This document shows, piece by piece, positions 20,401 to 28,146 of a stretch of 64,000 nt of DNA (the stretch's first letter is position 1; every line of letters starts with the position of its first letter). The notes beneath the pieces were generated by a model. That model searched no databases. It was not told the origin of the DNA and worked only from the letters and a program-made list of their open reading frames with translations. The position numbers and the translations under genes were made by a program. Source of the stretch: Xenorhabdus koppenhoeferi (GTDB lineage Bacteria > Pseudomonadota > Gammaproteobacteria > Enterobacterales > Enterobacteriaceae); the NCBI RefSeq assembly GCF_900116635.1, contig NZ_FPBJ01000013.1, positions 1 through 64,000 of the forward strand, read 5' to 3'.

Positions 20401-23400
20401 AGGTGATGGAAGTGGATGGTGATCTGCTGTTTAACTGGTATTGCATGGACGATGTGCTGGAACCGGGGGTTATTGAAGCCCTGTTTGCTGCTTATAACGC
20501 GCTGTTGATGCAAGTTGTACAGATTTGCCGCCCGCCTGAACGCATTGAACATTATGATCTTCATACACCGCCTGTCGGTCATACACGTTATGACTTCTGG
20601 CAACAGCATTGTGAATTGCATCAGGCCGAACAGTATCTGCGCTCTCAGCCTGAAATACGACTGGCGGAGATTCAGCCACGTCAGGAAAATACCCAACATT
20701 ATAATGTATGGCTGGTGGCAGAAGATAATCCGTCTTTATCATTACCAGAACCACAGGTAATAAACACCAAAATCCTGCCACTACCGACATCAGCGGAACA
20801 GCAAGCGTTTGAACGCTCCTGGCAATATATTGAGCAACAGGCGTTATGGGGGCTGGGCCAGACTCTGCTGCGCCATCACCTGTTCACCTCTGCGCAAGAA
20901 TGCCACTCTCGTGAAGAAATTGAACAACGCTTGCAATTGGCACCGAGGTATCAACGCCTTCTGACCCAATGGCTGACATTATTAAACAACCAAGGATTTA
21001 TTGAAAAAACCGCTGACGGATACCGTTGTCTGCAACCACTCAGCCAGATCCCTGCTCCTGCGGCGAAACTGGATGATGCCGTATGGTGCCAGGCCATCAG
21101 CCGTTATGTTGCAACCTGTATTGACCAGCATGATCCCCTGCTTGCCGGGCGTGGTAATGCACTGGAACTGTTGTTTGCCGATAAACAAACCACCGCCAGC
21201 CTTTACAGCGAAAACCCTGCGCTACGTTGCCTGAACCAGACTGCCGCTGAAATTATCCGCCAATTGAGCCAGACATCCGAACATTTCACTATGCTGGAAG
21301 TGGGTGCAGGAACAGGGGCTACATCAGAAAAAGTCCTTAAACATAATGCCCCGTTCATTGAAAGTTACAATTTTACGGATGTCTCACCGCTATTTTTGGA
21401 TGATGCGCGACAGTTACTCGGTCATTATGGCGAAACCGTAAAATTTGCCTTGTTCGATATTAACCAGCGTATTGATTTTAGTCAGCACCCTGAATCGGGT
21501 TATGACCTGATCATGGCAGTAAACGTCTTGCATGATGCGATCCATCTCAGGAATACCCTGAAACGACTGTCCCGTTTACTAAAATCCGGCGGGTGGTTGC
21601 TGATTATTGAATCAACCAAGCGCGAAAGTGCCATGCAACTCGCCAGCGTCGGGTTTATTGAAGGCATCAACGCCTGGGCTGACGATCGCGGTGATGATCA
21701 GGGTAATAGCGCATTGCTCGAACTTGCAGACTGGCGCAGATGTCTGGAGAAATCCGGTTATCGGGTTTCACTGGAATGGCCGGGACAAGACGGGCCGGAA
21801 CTGCATCAACAGTTGATTCTGGCACGTTCTGAACAGCAGGCACGACTGAATATCAGCGAAATAGCGGTACAATTGTCAGCCCTGCCTTACTCATTGCATA
21901 TCCTGCAGCAAGAGCAATTACCGCTGGCGGCATTACCGATAATGACCGCAAAAGAGGACATGCTGCAACCTCTGGCCATGACAACCGGACAGCCGGAAAT
22001 AACCGATGATCAATTTTATGATATTGAACAACAAGTGATTGCACTCTGGAATTCCCTTCTTCCCCAGTCAATTCAGCGTCACAGTGATTTTTTCCAGAGT
22101 GGCGGCGACAGCCTGATTGCCACGCGCATGGTGGTGCAACTACGTCGTCAGGGGTATGAACAAGCCAATCTGCAACAACTGTTTGAACATCCTAAGTTGA
22201 GTGAATTTTGCCGTACCTTGCGGGTCGTCGAAACACATTCAGCGACACCAATTACACCACATCAGGCAGAACCGGCATCAGAGCAGATCCTGCCCCTTAC
22301 CGCCCTGCAATATGCTTACTGGTTGGGAGAAAGCCAACTGTTCCAGTTTGGTAACGGCATTGCCCACTTCTATGCTGAGCTGTCTATCGACGGACTGGAT
22401 CTGACTCGTTTCACTACCGCATGGAATCGCGTGATAAACCATCATGGGCAATTACGCGGTTACGTGAAAGAGGGACAATATCATATTCTGCCAGAAGTGC
22501 CCTGCTATACGCCGACAATCATTGATTGCCGTGACATGACACAGGATGAGCGCGAGACACAGCTGAACAATGCCCGCGATACTCTGCGTACTCAGGGTGT
22601 TCCCAGCGACAGCTGGCCACTGTTTGATTTAACGCTGTATCATACCGATGACCGGACACATTTATTGCATCTGACCATTGATCTGCTGGTGGCAGATGGG
22701 AAAAGTCTGACCTTAATCTTGCGCGATTTACACCATTGGTATCAAAAATCTGACTGGCAACCAGAGCCACAAACAGCAACCATTGCTGACTATATTCAGG
22801 CACTGGAGGATGAGAAAACCGGAGAAATCTGGCAACAAAGCCGGCAATACTGGCTTGATCGTTTATCTTCGCTACCTGACGCGCCGGTGCTGCCGCTGAA
22901 AGATCACCAGTCACAACAGCTTAATCAGCAGTGCCTGACCGGATATATCAGCCAGCAACAGTGGCAACGTCTGCAACAACGCGCGGCAGAACACCGTGTA
23001 TCCCCATCACAAGTGATGCTCACATTGTTTGCCCATATTTTGTCAGTATGGAGTAACAACGCGCATTTCACTATCAATGTCCTGCATGGCAACCGTCTGC
23101 TAATGTCACAACATTGCGATATGCTGGTCGGTAATCTCTCCACCACTTCTTTATTGGAAGTGGATTTGCGCAATACTCTGGGATTCAGCGATGCCGTAAA
23201 CCGGATTCAAAAACAATGGCTCGCCGATCTTCAACACGCGCTGTTTGACGGGCAATTGGTGCTCAGGGAAAAAAATCAGCATCGCCACAACCTGAACGCC
23301 GGTATGCCGATCGTATTCAACGATACCACCGGTACGGCGGGCAAAGGGCCATCAGGATTAGGATCGCTGAATCTCTTTGGTGCCCAAACGCCTCATGTTT

Positions 23401-26249
23401 ATCTCGACTGTATGCTCATTTCCGGCGCAGAAGGGGGTGTCACCCTACAGTGGGCTATCTTGCCGCAACTGTTCCAGCCCCAAGTAGCAGAAAACATGTT
23501 TGCCCATTATCAATCCTGTATCACTGCCCTGCTTGAGCCGGATTACGTCTGGAATACCCCGCTTCCTGACTGGCTCCCGACAGATGATCGTGCTCTGTGC
23601 CTGAGCAGTAATACGACAAAAAGTGATTTTCCATCCCATACGCTTTGCTCTCTGATTGAACAGGCAGTGAATCGTTATCCCCAACACATTGCAATTGTCG
23701 ATGCCTGCCGCCAGATCGACTACCGTACTTTGTGGTCACAAAGCCTGACGCTGGCAGCTCATCTTCAAGCACAGGAAAACCACTCTTCGTCTCTGATTGG
23801 CGTAGTGATGGAAAAAGGTTGGGAGCAGGTTATTGCTGTTCTTGCGATTTTGTTGGCAGGACGCGCATATCTGCCTATTGATGCCAGCTATCCTCAACAA
23901 CGAATCCATCAATTATTGGCATCCGGGGAAGTGGATATTGTACTGACTCAGCCTGAGTTCGCCCGACAGATAAACTGGCCTGACCATGTACAAATTATCC
24001 CTCTGGATGAAACATTACTTAACAACTTGCCTGTCACCAACGAACCGGGTTTATCTGTACGTCCTGAAGATCTGGCTTATGTTATTTTCACCTCCGGTTC
24101 TACCGGAAAACCTAAAGGCGTCATGATCAATCATCAGGGTGCGGTCAATACCATTCTCGATATTAACCAACGTATTACACTCAATGAGTACGATAGTGTA
24201 CTGGCAATCTCAGAGTTAACCTTCGATCTCTCCGTTTATGACCTGTTCGGCACGCTGAGCCGTGGAGCAAAACTGGTCATACCGGCTCCCGGTGACACCC
24301 GACAGCCGGACAAATTACTGACATGGTTACAACAAGAATCGGTGACTGTCTGGAACTCGGTTCCCGCATTTGTACAACTGCTTGAGGAATATGCCCGTAG
24401 CTATCCGCATTCCCTGCACAGTCTGCGGTGGGTATTGATGAGCGGTGACTGGATACCCACTAACTTACCAGCCAAATTGTATGCGCTTCATCCTGAACTG
24501 AATCTCCTCAGTTTAGGCGGTGCCACTGAAGCCTCAATCTGGTCTATTGCCTATCCTATCGCGCAGGTCGATCCGAATTGGCGCAGTATTCCATATGGCA
24601 AGCCTCTGGCTAATCAGACTTTCTATGTGCTTAATGCAACACTTTCACCTTGTCCTGTCTGGGTCACCGGCGAGTTGTATATTGGTGGGCAAGGGCTGGC
24701 ACTGGGTTACTGGGCTGACACTGAAAAAACAGAACAGGCATTTATCACACATCCTGAAACTGGTGAGCGGCTTTACCGTACAGGTGATTTAGGACGCTGG
24801 CTCCCAAACGGAAATATCGAATTTCTGGGGCGCAATGATCACCAGATAAAAATTCGTGGTTACCGGATTGAATTAGGCGAAATTGAACATCGTTTATGTG
24901 AGCATCCGGCAATACAACAAGCGTTAGTGTTTGCCCATACAACCTCAGCCGGTGCATTGCAACTGGTCGCTGGATTACGTGTAACTGACAACGCACCCAT
25001 GCCTGCTGAACTGTTACCAATACTGCCTCACTGGTTGCAGCAGACCCTGCCGATCTGGATGTGTCCGCAGCGATTTATCATTCTCGATACGATACCCGTA
25101 TCCGACAACGGTAAAATCGACAGACGCACACTGATTACTCTGGTTGAAAAAGCGCAAGAAGTTAATTCAGCACCCTCAGCGATTCTCAGTCCGACAGGAC
25201 ACTCGGTATTAAGCCTGTGGGAATCCGTGCTAGAGCAGCAAGGTATCAACGTACACGAGAGTTTCTTTACCCTTGGTGGAGATTCTCTGGCGGCAGTACG
25301 GTTAATGGTAAAAATTAATCAAACTTTCAACCGCCAATACCCGCTCAGCCTGCTGCAAACTTACGATACTGTGCATTCATTGGCTGAATTTATTGAATAT
25401 CAACCGGAAAACACTTGTCAGGGAGTCATTTTAAACGAAGGAAACCCTGAAAAACCGGCATTATTTATCGTCCATCCTATTGGCGGGCATCTGTTGGGAT
25501 ATCGGCACCTTGCCGCCAATTTCGGTAATCAACGTCTGATTGGGTTGGCATTTACACCAGACAGCCTGAATACCGATAAGCCTTCCGTTGCAACATTGGC
25601 GGCTGATTATATCAATCAAATCCGTACCTTCCAGCCTGAAGGCCCTTATGCACTGGCAGGCTGGTCTTTCGGTGGATTGGTGGCTTATGAAATGGCTCAT
25701 CAGTTACGTGCTGGAGGTGAAAGCGTTTCTCATTGCATCCTGATTGATAGTTTCGCGCCAAATGTGCGTACCGATCTGACGCTGGATGATACATTCTGCC
25801 ACCGTCATTTCCTGCTCGATTTACAAGGGCAATTCCCTGATTTGGAAATAGATAACAATGCAATCGCCGCCAATACTGAGGTATTCCTTCAGGCACTGCA
25901 CGAAGCTCTGCCGAAATCTGCACAAATTGATAGCTCACTGACTGAGCTTTATAACGTATGGCACCATAACCTGCGTGCATTGCTCGACTATTGTCCACCA
26001 CGGATCCCTCAGCCTTTCAGCCTTATCCGGGCTACGCAGGCGTTACCTGATTTTATGGATTACCTTGATCCAACAACAATCACCTCCGTTGATCTCGGCT
26101 GGCAGGCTTTCGGGCCTGTCACAATGACGCAACTTGAGGGTGATCACTACAGCCTATTCCAGCACAAACATGTCAGCTCTCTGGTTACGTGCCTGAAAAA
26201 TATTCTGGGTTCAGTTCCGACTATTGAGCCTGTTAAGGAGAACATATGA
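14439..26249 (+). CDS. irp1: Hybrid PKS-NRPS Irp1/HMWP1-like with an extra Cy-A-PCP module
   Basis: Megasynthase of 3936 residues; Yersinia HMWP1 has 3163. Domains in order: KS (Cys183 in ACSSS), AT (Ser634 in GHSVGE, malonyl type), remnant methyltransferase leader (~930-1035), KR (glycine-rich TGGMGGIG near 1240, YAIAN near 1390), ACP (Ser1536), Cy3 (DLLQFDVQS near 1731), methyltransferase (EVGAGTGATS near 2285), PCP3 (Ser2558), Cy4 (D2748-D2753-S2756), A (~3070-3560), PCP4 (Ser3616), TE (Ser3743 in GWSFGG). The second A domain has the canonical cysteine pocket D-L-Y-N-L-S-L-I-W and no insert. Classical HMWP1 is KS-AT-MT-KR-ACP-Cy-MT-PCP-TE, so here Cy4-A-PCP4 is added and the PKS methyltransferase core is missing. 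It overlaps irp2 by one base and ybtU by four. The product should carry an additional cysteine-derived ring and lack the gem-dimethyl group. Confidence 0.95.
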   Translation: MTDLTPHYDNCDPIAVIGIACRFPQAPDSDIFWHNLQHGVECTTTLSRQTLLDAGIPPEIIDSDNFVNQAAILEDAEQFDATLFGYSRQEAEMLDPQQRLFLQTAWHALEHAGYSPRHVRLKTGVFASSRVSTWPSWSQFTMTDVGKVKGLQALMSNDKDYLATRTAYKLNLKGPALTVQTACSSSLVAVHMACENLRSGECDMALAGGVAVSFPQESGYLYQPGMIFSPDGHCRPFDSQANGTYGGNGVGVVTLKRLSDALRDGDPIMAVLRGSAINNDGNEKVGFTAPSVNGQRSVITEALQLADVSIDDIGMIEAHGTGTPLGDPIEVDALRNIFSDRRVAVPPCYLGSVKSNIGHLDTAAGIASLIKTVLSVWHGYIPPTINVQQPNPALRLEESPFRLATQGQHWTQALRTAGVSSFGIGGTNCHIVVQSLPEELRHHPVNDTQAQAQTVPLLLSAASESSLHQLAQRYATALANTPENYADLARTALQGRDLTLPWRLALTLTPQNTAKNAASLAAFADNGPTADIFSGQARNENKQLWQFSGQGCQWSGMGKAMYASSSVFSAMLDRCCAACASELVLPLKAVMFGEHDEALATTEYAQPAIVAHQIALAAHWRSLGLKSDYVLGHSVGEFAAAVVAGIFTPEQVMPLVAVRGKLMQKCARGGAMLAVFANDEDILPFTRSLALDLAVCNGPQHWVWAGTETEIIILAQRLEQQQIRCQHLNIACAAHSAMLEPILGEFSQRFSQYSSQLQPVSGEIPLISTLTADIATTEQLGSPDYWRNHMRQTVRYYQAIEFARQQGVALFVEFGADAQLTGIGRRVSLPQETWIAGAHRQSTPETAQQTALMQLYCAGAHLDWQRLFPLAGIKCHAPLYPFDKQHYSFAAAKSAQHSVNTNTGLDVNSLLDPAIEHNSDAVILRALYTDALVYQCHGHEAEQGFSVTDTIRAGRLQPCWHLLLEQLLNHCVQQGYYQEVSGPTVNKMYRPHRVLPYTKRRSLEANLLTAFPALIYAGERLFALMSDRVDLPRQLVASPATNSIATKAWFPAPQPCPDTHYVLHWRTISIADKQRSSSAYTLRLSTASEAIAQHWCQAGINLQPESENTLLLLQGHDVVELCDQVIGELKRNTATSLTVITCSAQPESTLSKEQINPAQYAVWALLRVAVEEYPHCRIQAIDIAGIKDTGALSLALDYLDEQHRWLKVRGNQLSVPVLQRQPLPLSQQPILIPHQGWHIVTGGMGGIGQISIRWLLAQGARKIAVFARRKYADWDTFVQKLSLSSECEIRWVHVDVTDTSALLSAVQTLAQEEGIAGAIHATGIADHTPLAKLERQHLGQMLSVKAFSAATLQTALEQHNAQYLLLHASAASMLGAQGQGAYAIANACLEALALTASSPLVVKTWVWGVWGGIGMASDRRLVEKLAQDGMLPFSANEGIWHLNQSLSTTSPCYLAMRLNERHPDILRRLQSGIAAHTTTHTITTASASLLPADNLLYQDSQPRLKWLRQRVATLLRLEQPERLEPQQDLLQCGLDSLLFLELNTVLHQQFGFRLTAELAYQNMTLEGLNALIGDALPEQAPASPQPEIVINSTQHHEPFPLTPIQHAYWVGRTQAIDFGGVACHVLFEWDLALNSFDIPRFEKAWNALIQRHGMLRMIVDEDGQQRILPETPWYVLSQDDLRTLHDAAREQALAQRRHTLSYQVPPAEQWPLFEVSVSLLPDARCRLHMNLDLLQFDVQSFRIMMNDLQRAYHQQQPLAPQAFTFRDYVMAEQAQRESKEWRASWAYWQEQLLSLPPASRLPLNPQLPQRSQPQFTTYEGRLAQSDWRILKQSWKKWGVTPSAGLLTLFAHTLEWYSRHPLFTLNLTFFNRQPFHPEVQELIGDFTSVMLMDFDLRKTTSLRASMEKTQALLWQRLSHSHVNGVEVLRELGRQHSGETQNRQPLTPVVFTSMLGMAQEGVAIKQSITQLLGDPVFVLSQTPQVWLDHQVMEVDGDLLFNWYCMDDVLEPGVIEALFAAYNALLMQVVQICRPPERIEHYDLHTPPVGHTRYDFWQQHCELHQAEQYLRSQPEIRLAEIQPRQENTQHYNVWLVAEDNPSLSLPEPQVINTKILPLPTSAEQQAFERSWQYIEQQALWGLGQTLLRHHLFTSAQECHSREEIEQRLQLAPRYQRLLTQWLTLLNNQGFIEKTADGYRCLQPLSQIPAPAAKLDDAVWCQAISRYVATCIDQHDPLLAGRGNALELLFADKQTTASLYSENPALRCLNQTAAEIIRQLSQTSEHFTMLEVGAGTGATSEKVLKHNAPFIESYNFTDVSPLFLDDARQLLGHYGETVKFALFDINQRIDFSQHPESGYDLIMAVNVLHDAIHLRNTLKRLSRLLKSGGWLLIIESTKRESAMQLASVGFIEGINAWADDRGDDQGNSALLELADWRRCLEKSGYRVSLEWPGQDGPELHQQLILARSEQQARLNISEIAVQLSALPYSLHILQQEQLPLAALPIMTAKEDMLQPLAMTTGQPEITDDQFYDIEQQVIALWNSLLPQSIQRHSDFFQSGGDSLIATRMVVQLRRQGYEQANLQQLFEHPKLSEFCRTLRVVETHSATPITPHQAEPASEQILPLTALQYAYWLGESQLFQFGNGIAHFYAELSIDGLDLTRFTTAWNRVINHHGQLRGYVKEGQYHILPEVPCYTPTIIDCRDMTQDERETQLNNARDTLRTQGVPSDSWPLFDLTLYHTDDRTHLLHLTIDLLVADGKSLTLILRDLHHWYQKSDWQPEPQTATIADYIQALEDEKTGEIWQQSRQYWLDRLSSLPDAPVLPLKDHQSQQLNQQCLTGYISQQQWQRLQQRAAEHRVSPSQVMLTLFAHILSVWSNNAHFTINVLHGNRLLMSQHCDMLVGNLSTTSLLEVDLRNTLGFSDAVNRIQKQWLADLQHALFDGQLVLREKNQHRHNLNAGMPIVFNDTTGTAGKGPSGLGSLNLFGAQTPHVYLDCMLISGAEGGVTLQWAILPQLFQPQVAENMFAHYQSCITALLEPDYVWNTPLPDWLPTDDRALCLSSNTTKSDFPSHTLCSLIEQAVNRYPQHIAIVDACRQIDYRTLWSQSLTLAAHLQAQENHSSSLIGVVMEKGWEQVIAVLAILLAGRAYLPIDASYPQQRIHQLLASGEVDIVLTQPEFARQINWPDHVQIIPLDETLLNNLPVTNEPGLSVRPEDLAYVIFTSGSTGKPKGVMINHQGAVNTILDINQRITLNEYDSVLAISELTFDLSVYDLFGTLSRGAKLVIPAPGDTRQPDKLLTWLQQESVTVWNSVPAFVQLLEEYARSYPHSLHSLRWVLMSGDWIPTNLPAKLYALHPELNLLSLGGATEASIWSIAYPIAQVDPNWRSIPYGKPLANQTFYVLNATLSPCPVWVTGELYIGGQGLALGYWADTEKTEQAFITHPETGERLYRTGDLGRWLPNGNIEFLGRNDHQIKIRGYRIELGEIEHRLCEHPAIQQALVFAHTTSAGALQLVAGLRVTDNAPMPAELLPILPHWLQQTLPIWMCPQRFIILDTIPVSDNGKIDRRTLITLVEKAQEVNSAPSAILSPTGHSVLSLWESVLEQQGINVHESFFTLGGDSLAAVRLMVKINQTFNRQYPLSLLQTYDTVHSLAEFIEYQPENTCQGVILNEGNPEKPALFIVHPIGGHLLGYRHLAANFGNQRLIGLAFTPDSLNTDKPSVATLAADYINQIRTFQPEGPYALAGWSFGGLVAYEMAHQLRAGGESVSHCILIDSFAPNVRTDLTLDDTFCHRHFLLDLQGQFPDLEIDNNAIAANTEVFLQALHEALPKSAQIDSSLTELYNVWHHNLRALLDYCPPRIPQPFSLIRATQALPDFMDYLDPTTITSVDLGWQAFGPVTMTQLEGDHYSLFQHKHVSSLVTCLKNILGSVPTIEPVKENI

Positions 26250-27343
26250 TAAAGCCACGGCGGGTACTGATTGTCGGTGCCAAATTCGGCGAACTGTATC
26301 TGAATGCCTTCCTGCAACCTCAGCCAGATCTGGAACTGGCCGGTATTCTGGCGCAGGGAAGCCCTCGTTCACAGCAACTGGCACGAGATTTCAATGTGCC
26401 ACTGTTCCGCTCATTGGATGAATTGCCGGACGACATTGATATTGCCTGCGTGGTGATACGCGCAGATATTATTGGTGGTAAAGGCGATCAATTCACTCAG
26501 GCATTATTGGCACGGGGTATTTCTGTTATTCAGGAACATCCCCTTGATGCAGAAGCCATCAGGAGTCACCAGTCAGCCGCTGATAAACAGGGCGTTATAT
26601 TCTGGGTAAACAGCTTTTACAGCCAATGTTATGCAGGCAAAAGTTGGTTACATGCGGCGCATCAAATCAGCCACCTGTCACAGCAGAATCCGGTAAGTGG
26701 CTGCCTGACAACCAGTCGCCAGTTGCTGTTTTCCGCTCTTGATCTCTTGCTGCAAGCCTGTCACTGCCCGAAACAAATAGAAATAGCCTATGCGGGGAAA
26801 CGAAGTAACGCGTTTCACTGCTTTGAACTGCGTCTTTCAGAAACAACCATAACGTTAAACGTTCAATCCTATCTCGATCCCAGAGATCCAGACATGCACA
26901 ATCTTGCCATGCACAAGATGACACTGTTCTGGCCTACGGGTTATCTGACTCAGGAAGCCAGTTATGGGCCGGTGATCTGGACTCCGGTTCTTCATGCCCC
27001 GAATCATCTGAATAACGATCAGAGTCTCTATCTGACCGCCAGTCAACCGGATGGTGCTTATCAGCACCAGACAACCTCACAAATTCTTTGTCCGGCAACC
27101 AAAGACTGGATGACGGCATTTGAATGTGATGGTGCCGAGGGCGTGGCACATTTGCTCAATACCTTAAGTTCTGTACTGAATGGCGCACTCTGTCCTCCTG
27201 CTTTGAGTGACGACTATCAACGACGATTGGCGGAAGTGTGGCAACAAATTTTGCGCCTGATGGGAGAACCTGTGACTCAGGATTTGCTGCCCCCTATCTG
27301 GATTGATCCGGCTCAATTGATGCTGACAAAGGAAAGAAGCTGA
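26246..27343 (+). CDS. ybtU: Thiazolinyl imide reductase (YbtU-like)
   Basis: NADPH-dependent reductase expected to reduce the second thiazoline to a thiazolidine while it is bound to the Irp2/Irp1 line. It has 365 residues, as in Yersinia YbtU (Irp3). The N terminus contains a Rossmann-type segment, VLIVGAKFGELYLNAF, and the remainder resembles the Gfo/Idh/MocA-like fold of this family. AAGGAGA precedes the ATG, and the start overlaps the irp1 stop (ATGA), so it is translationally coupled. The 3' end overlaps ybtT by one base. Confidence 0.9.
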   Translation: MIKPRRVLIVGAKFGELYLNAFLQPQPDLELAGILAQGSPRSQQLARDFNVPLFRSLDELPDDIDIACVVIRADIIGGKGDQFTQALLARGISVIQEHPLDAEAIRSHQSAADKQGVIFWVNSFYSQCYAGKSWLHAAHQISHLSQQNPVSGCLTTSRQLLFSALDLLLQACHCPKQIEIAYAGKRSNAFHCFELRLSETTITLNVQSYLDPRDPDMHNLAMHKMTLFWPTGYLTQEASYGPVIWTPVLHAPNHLNNDQSLYLTASQPDGAYQHQTTSQILCPATKDWMTAFECDGAEGVAHLLNTLSSVLNGALCPPALSDDYQRRLAEVWQQILRLMGEPVTQDLLPPIWIDPAQLMLTKERS

Positions 27344-28146
27344 TGAACCGGGCACTCCCTGCACATCCGATGATTCGCCCGTGTCTGACACCCCGTGGTG
27401 AACCCAGATACACCCTGTTAATCTGCCCCTTTGCCGGGGGCAGCAGCAGTGCATTTCGCCAATGGTCCACGCTGGAAAATCCAGACATCGCGGTTTCGCT
27501 GGTGCTTTACCCCGGACGTGATAGCCGCATGAATGAACCTGCGATCACCAGAATCGCACCATTGGCGCAATCACTTTCTGATCTGCTGGTGTCATTGACA
27601 CCAGCACAAAGAGAAAACCTGATACTGGCCGGTCACAGTATGGGCGCCCAGGTTGCTTTTGAAACTTGCCTACGCCTTGAACAGCATGATTGTTCCCCTA
27701 AGGCGCTGGTACTTTCGGGGTGTCATGCACCCCATCTTCAATCCCGCCGCCAATTGAGCGGATTACCTGATCATGAATTTATTGAACAGTTAATTGATAT
27801 CGGCGGTTGCAACCCGGTATTACGGGAAGATCCCGGATTGCTGGCGCTGTTTTTACCCATGCTGCGTGCTGATTTCTGGGCTACGGAGCATTATCACCAT
27901 GTGATTCAATCTGATTCAGTCAAACTGCAAACGCCCACTCTGTTGCTTTATGGCAACGAAGACAAAGAGGCCTCCGCTCAGGAGGTTCAACAATGGCATC
28001 ACTGGCTTGCCATTGACAGGCAAAACCTTTCGCATTGCTGTCAGGAGATTGTCGGCGATCATTTTTATATCACGCAAAAACCGCAGAGTTTTATTCGTCA
28101 CGTTACTCAATTTATGCAATATGTTTATCCACAGGAGTCCGCATAA
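27343..28146 (+). CDS. ybtT: Type II editing thioesterase (YbtT-like)
   Basis: External alpha/beta-hydrolase that removes wrongly loaded acyl groups from the megasynthase carriers. At 267 residues it matches the family. The nucleophile is Ser99 in GHSMGAQ; an oxyanion-loop motif, PFAGGSSSAF, lies near residue 28, and the catalytic histidine is probably in GDHFYIT near the end. It is separate from the TE fused to Irp1, so the locus has both a release TE and an editing TE. Start and stop overlap both neighbours by one base (TGATG and TAATG). Confidence 0.9.
   Translation: MNRALPAHPMIRPCLTPRGEPRYTLLICPFAGGSSSAFRQWSTLENPDIAVSLVLYPGRDSRMNEPAITRIAPLAQSLSDLLVSLTPAQRENLILAGHSMGAQVAFETCLRLEQHDCSPKALVLSGCHAPHLQSRRQLSGLPDHEFIEQLIDIGGCNPVLREDPGLLALFLPMLRADFWATEHYHHVIQSDSVKLQTPTLLLYGNEDKEASAQEVQQWHHWLAIDRQNLSHCCQEIVGDHFYITQKPQSFIRHVTQFMQYVYPQESA

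Noticed and set aside
28035..28145. N-terminal extension of the YbtE-YbtS fusion from 28035
   Set aside because: The frame there only overlaps ybtT; ATG 28146 has a CAGGAG site and the usual one-base operon overlap.
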